DNA from: Galbibacter orientalis DSM 19592
Lineage (GTDB): Bacteria > Bacteroidota > Bacteroidia > Flavobacteriales > Flavobacteriaceae
Reading direction: 5' to 3'
Length of the DNA stretch: 64,000 bases
Assembly (NCBI RefSeq): GCF_000260115.1
Contig: NZ_JH651379.1
Coordinates: 1,988,501 to 2,052,500 of the forward strand
The notes below the pieces were generated by a model, which saw nothing but the letters and a program-made list of their open reading frames with translations, was not told where the DNA came from and searched no databases. The position numbers were made by a program, and so were the translations under genes. Each line of letters opens with the position of its first letter. The first letter of the stretch is position 1. This document shows, piece by piece, positions 62,975-64,000 of this stretch.

Positions 62975-63157
62975 TCAGTAATTTTTGAGCTCAATAATCG
63001 CCTTGGTTCTTAATTGATCACCTGAACGAGGAGGTTTTTCTTCAATTTTGATAGAGGTTTCAAGCAACCTTTCTATAACTGTTATTGCTTGCCCGTTTGT
63101 GTATTCCTTATCCGTTCTCAGATTGATGTCCTGACCGTTAGGTTTATGGCAATATTT
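62975..63157 (-). pseudogene. Short orphan coding remnant
   Basis: On the minus strand an open frame of about 60 codons without an obvious start reads, in parts, HKPNGQDINLRTDKEYTNG, ITVIERLLETSIKIEEKPP and SGDQLRTKAIIELKNY, ending in TGA. Its composition looks protein-like rather than random. I do not recognise the family; it may be a relic of a gene cut when the region was rearranged. Otherwise 62908-63229 holds nothing I can identify. Confidence 0.3.
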
Positions 63158-63229
63158 TCAAAATAGGTAAATCTTAAAAATTGCTTTAGAATGCTTGTTT
63201 ATTATTAAATCCATTTTTGAAATTAAACA

Positions 63230-63943
63230 ATGAGCGAAACCTTTACCATTATAGTCCCTGTTTATAATGAAGAAGAAAATTTACGACGAGTTGAAAAAGA
63301 ACTCCAAGAGTACATAGATTGCGCAGAAATACCTACTTCGGTTTTATTTGTAAATGATGGATCCAAAGATTCAAGTTTGAGCATTATAAGACAAATATGT
63401 GATCAAAGCCTTGTATTCAACTACATTGATTTTGACCAAAATTATGGTTTGAGTACTGCTATAAAAGCTGGATTTGACTATGCCGAGAGCTCGCTTATAG
63501 GCTACATCGACTCAGACCTTCAAACTAGTCCAATGGATTTTAATCTCCTGCTGGAATATATTGATGAATATGATTTAGTTACAGGAGTTCGTTCCAATAG
63601 AAAAGACAGTTTTACCAAAAACCTGTCCTCTATAATTGCCAATGGCGTACGCCGCAGTTTCACCCACGATGGTATGGACGACACAGGTTGTCCACTTAAA
63701 ATTATTAAAAGAGACTGTGCCAAACGCATTACGATGTTTAAGGGACTGCACCGCTTTTTACCAGCAATGGTTCTCTTGCAAGAAGGAAAAGTGAAGCAAG
63801 TACCGATACAACATTTTCACAGGATTGCCGGTAAAGGGAAATTTGGTTTGTGGAACCGCCTGCTCGGCCCCTTAATGGATTGCTTTGCTTTCTTATGGAT
63901 GAGAAAAAAATATATTAACTACAAGGTTGAGGATAAGGGGTGA
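63230..63943 (+). CDS. Family 2 glycosyltransferase (dolichyl/undecaprenyl-phosphate hexose synthase-like)
   Basis: A 237-residue GT2 with FTIIVPVYNEEENLRRV at the N-terminus, FVNDGSKDSS (nucleotide-sugar Asp), NYGLSTAIKAGFDYAESSLIGYIDSDLQTSP (D-x-D acceptor region) and GVRSNRKDSFTKNLSSIIANGVRRSF. It resembles DPM1/ArnC-type enzymes but lacks C-terminal transmembrane helices. It probably transfers a sugar to a polyprenyl phosphate. It overlaps the LAB_N gene by 4 bp (GTGA), so the two act together in lipid or lipopolysaccharide modification. Confidence 0.9.
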   Translation: MSETFTIIVPVYNEEENLRRVEKELQEYIDCAEIPTSVLFVNDGSKDSSLSIIRQICDQSLVFNYIDFDQNYGLSTAIKAGFDYAESSLIGYIDSDLQTSPMDFNLLLEYIDEYDLVTGVRSNRKDSFTKNLSSIIANGVRRSFTHDGMDDTGCPLKIIKRDCAKRITMFKGLHRFLPAMVLLQEGKVKQVPIQHFHRIAGKGKFGLWNRLLGPLMDCFAFLWMRKKYINYKVEDKG

Positions 63944-64000
63944 ATATTTGGTTGATATATAGTATTGGTTTTACTGCCCAACTCCTATTTTCAGGGCGCT
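63940..64000 (+). CDS. Lipid-A-disaccharide-synthase N-terminal domain (LAB_N) membrane protein, partial
   Basis: The frame starts at GTG 63940, overlapping the glycosyltransferase stop (GTGA), and runs off the window. The 20 visible codons, NIWLIYSIGFTAQLLFSGR after the start, match the opening of LAB_N proteins, small membrane proteins usually adjacent to DPM1-like glycosyltransferases and ArnT-like enzymes. Only the start is visible, so the assignment rests on this motif and on the neighbour. Confidence 0.7.
   Translation, partial: MNIWLIYSIGFTAQLLFSGR

Overview
The window is a stretch of a Bacteroidota chromosome, almost certainly a marine or plant-associated member of the Flavobacteriaceae. 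The evidence is low GC in most of the window, gene starts without strong Shine-Dalgarno sequences, an IstA/IstB element and an IntDOT-type tyrosine recombinase of Bacteroidota type, a methylmalonyl-CoA mutase pair, a DUF5683-ParB-ParA core block and a large pectin degradation locus. All identifications come from reading the sequence; no database search was run.

Layout. 1-8550 is core: DUF5683 protein (partial), parB, parA, a dienoyl-CoA-reductase-like SDR, mutB/mutA, a DivIC/FtsB protein and uridine kinase, all on the minus strand. It contains two tandem copies of a ~240-270 bp AT-rich repeat. 8666-9634 is an intact IS982-family element, followed by a third, inverted copy of the repeat. 10030-16406 is a small membrane protein and a complete RND efflux operon (adaptor, pump, outer-membrane lipoprotein). 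16718-17419 holds a Cys-rich four-helix copper-binding protein and a Rho-N protein.

17528-43913 is a rhamnogalacturonan-I and L-rhamnose utilisation locus. Extracellular or periplasmic enzymes (PL11, GH105, PL22-like, GH43-like, two six-hairpin glycosidase-like proteins, GH28, GDSL acetylesterase, GH2) surround a rhamnose operon (bifunctional aldolase/dehydrogenase, isomerase, kinase, L-lactate dehydrogenase, NCS1-like permease) and a GntR regulator. Five transcription units carry the same GTACAGGAT-like element 50-71 bp before the start codon, pointing to one regulon. No SusC/SusD pair is present. A 170-bp MITE supplies the stop codon of the GH43-like gene, and an IS21-family element (43902-46420) supplies the stop codon of the GH2 gene. 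The IS21 element has no visible target duplication, so DNA was probably lost or rearranged there.

46421-52985 is an accessory island. Its most striking part is a tRNA-like RNA with an enlarged anticodon arm (46611-46698), lying 12 nt upstream of a protein with a HEPN RNase motif (R-N-K-I-V-H). It is followed by a series of small, mostly unrecognised same-strand genes separated by imperfect palindromes. Two of these palindromes enclose group II intron remnants. A second HEPN-motif protein is in the series, and a tyrosine integrase closes it. The layout recalls gene cassettes, but no integron integrase is visible.

53197-59838, with visibly higher GC, is a fluoride-resistance operon. A fluoride (crcB) riboswitch leads into fluC/crcB, pyrophosphatase, enolase, a CLC-F-type antiporter, a DUF190 protein, a PAP2 phosphatase, an MFS transporter and a universal stress protein. 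It pairs fluoride export with extra copies of two fluoride-sensitive enzymes. 60307-62847 is a two-component system with a PepSY-like secreted protein. 63230-64000 starts a lipid-modification pair (DPM1-like glycosyltransferase and a LAB_N protein cut by the window end).
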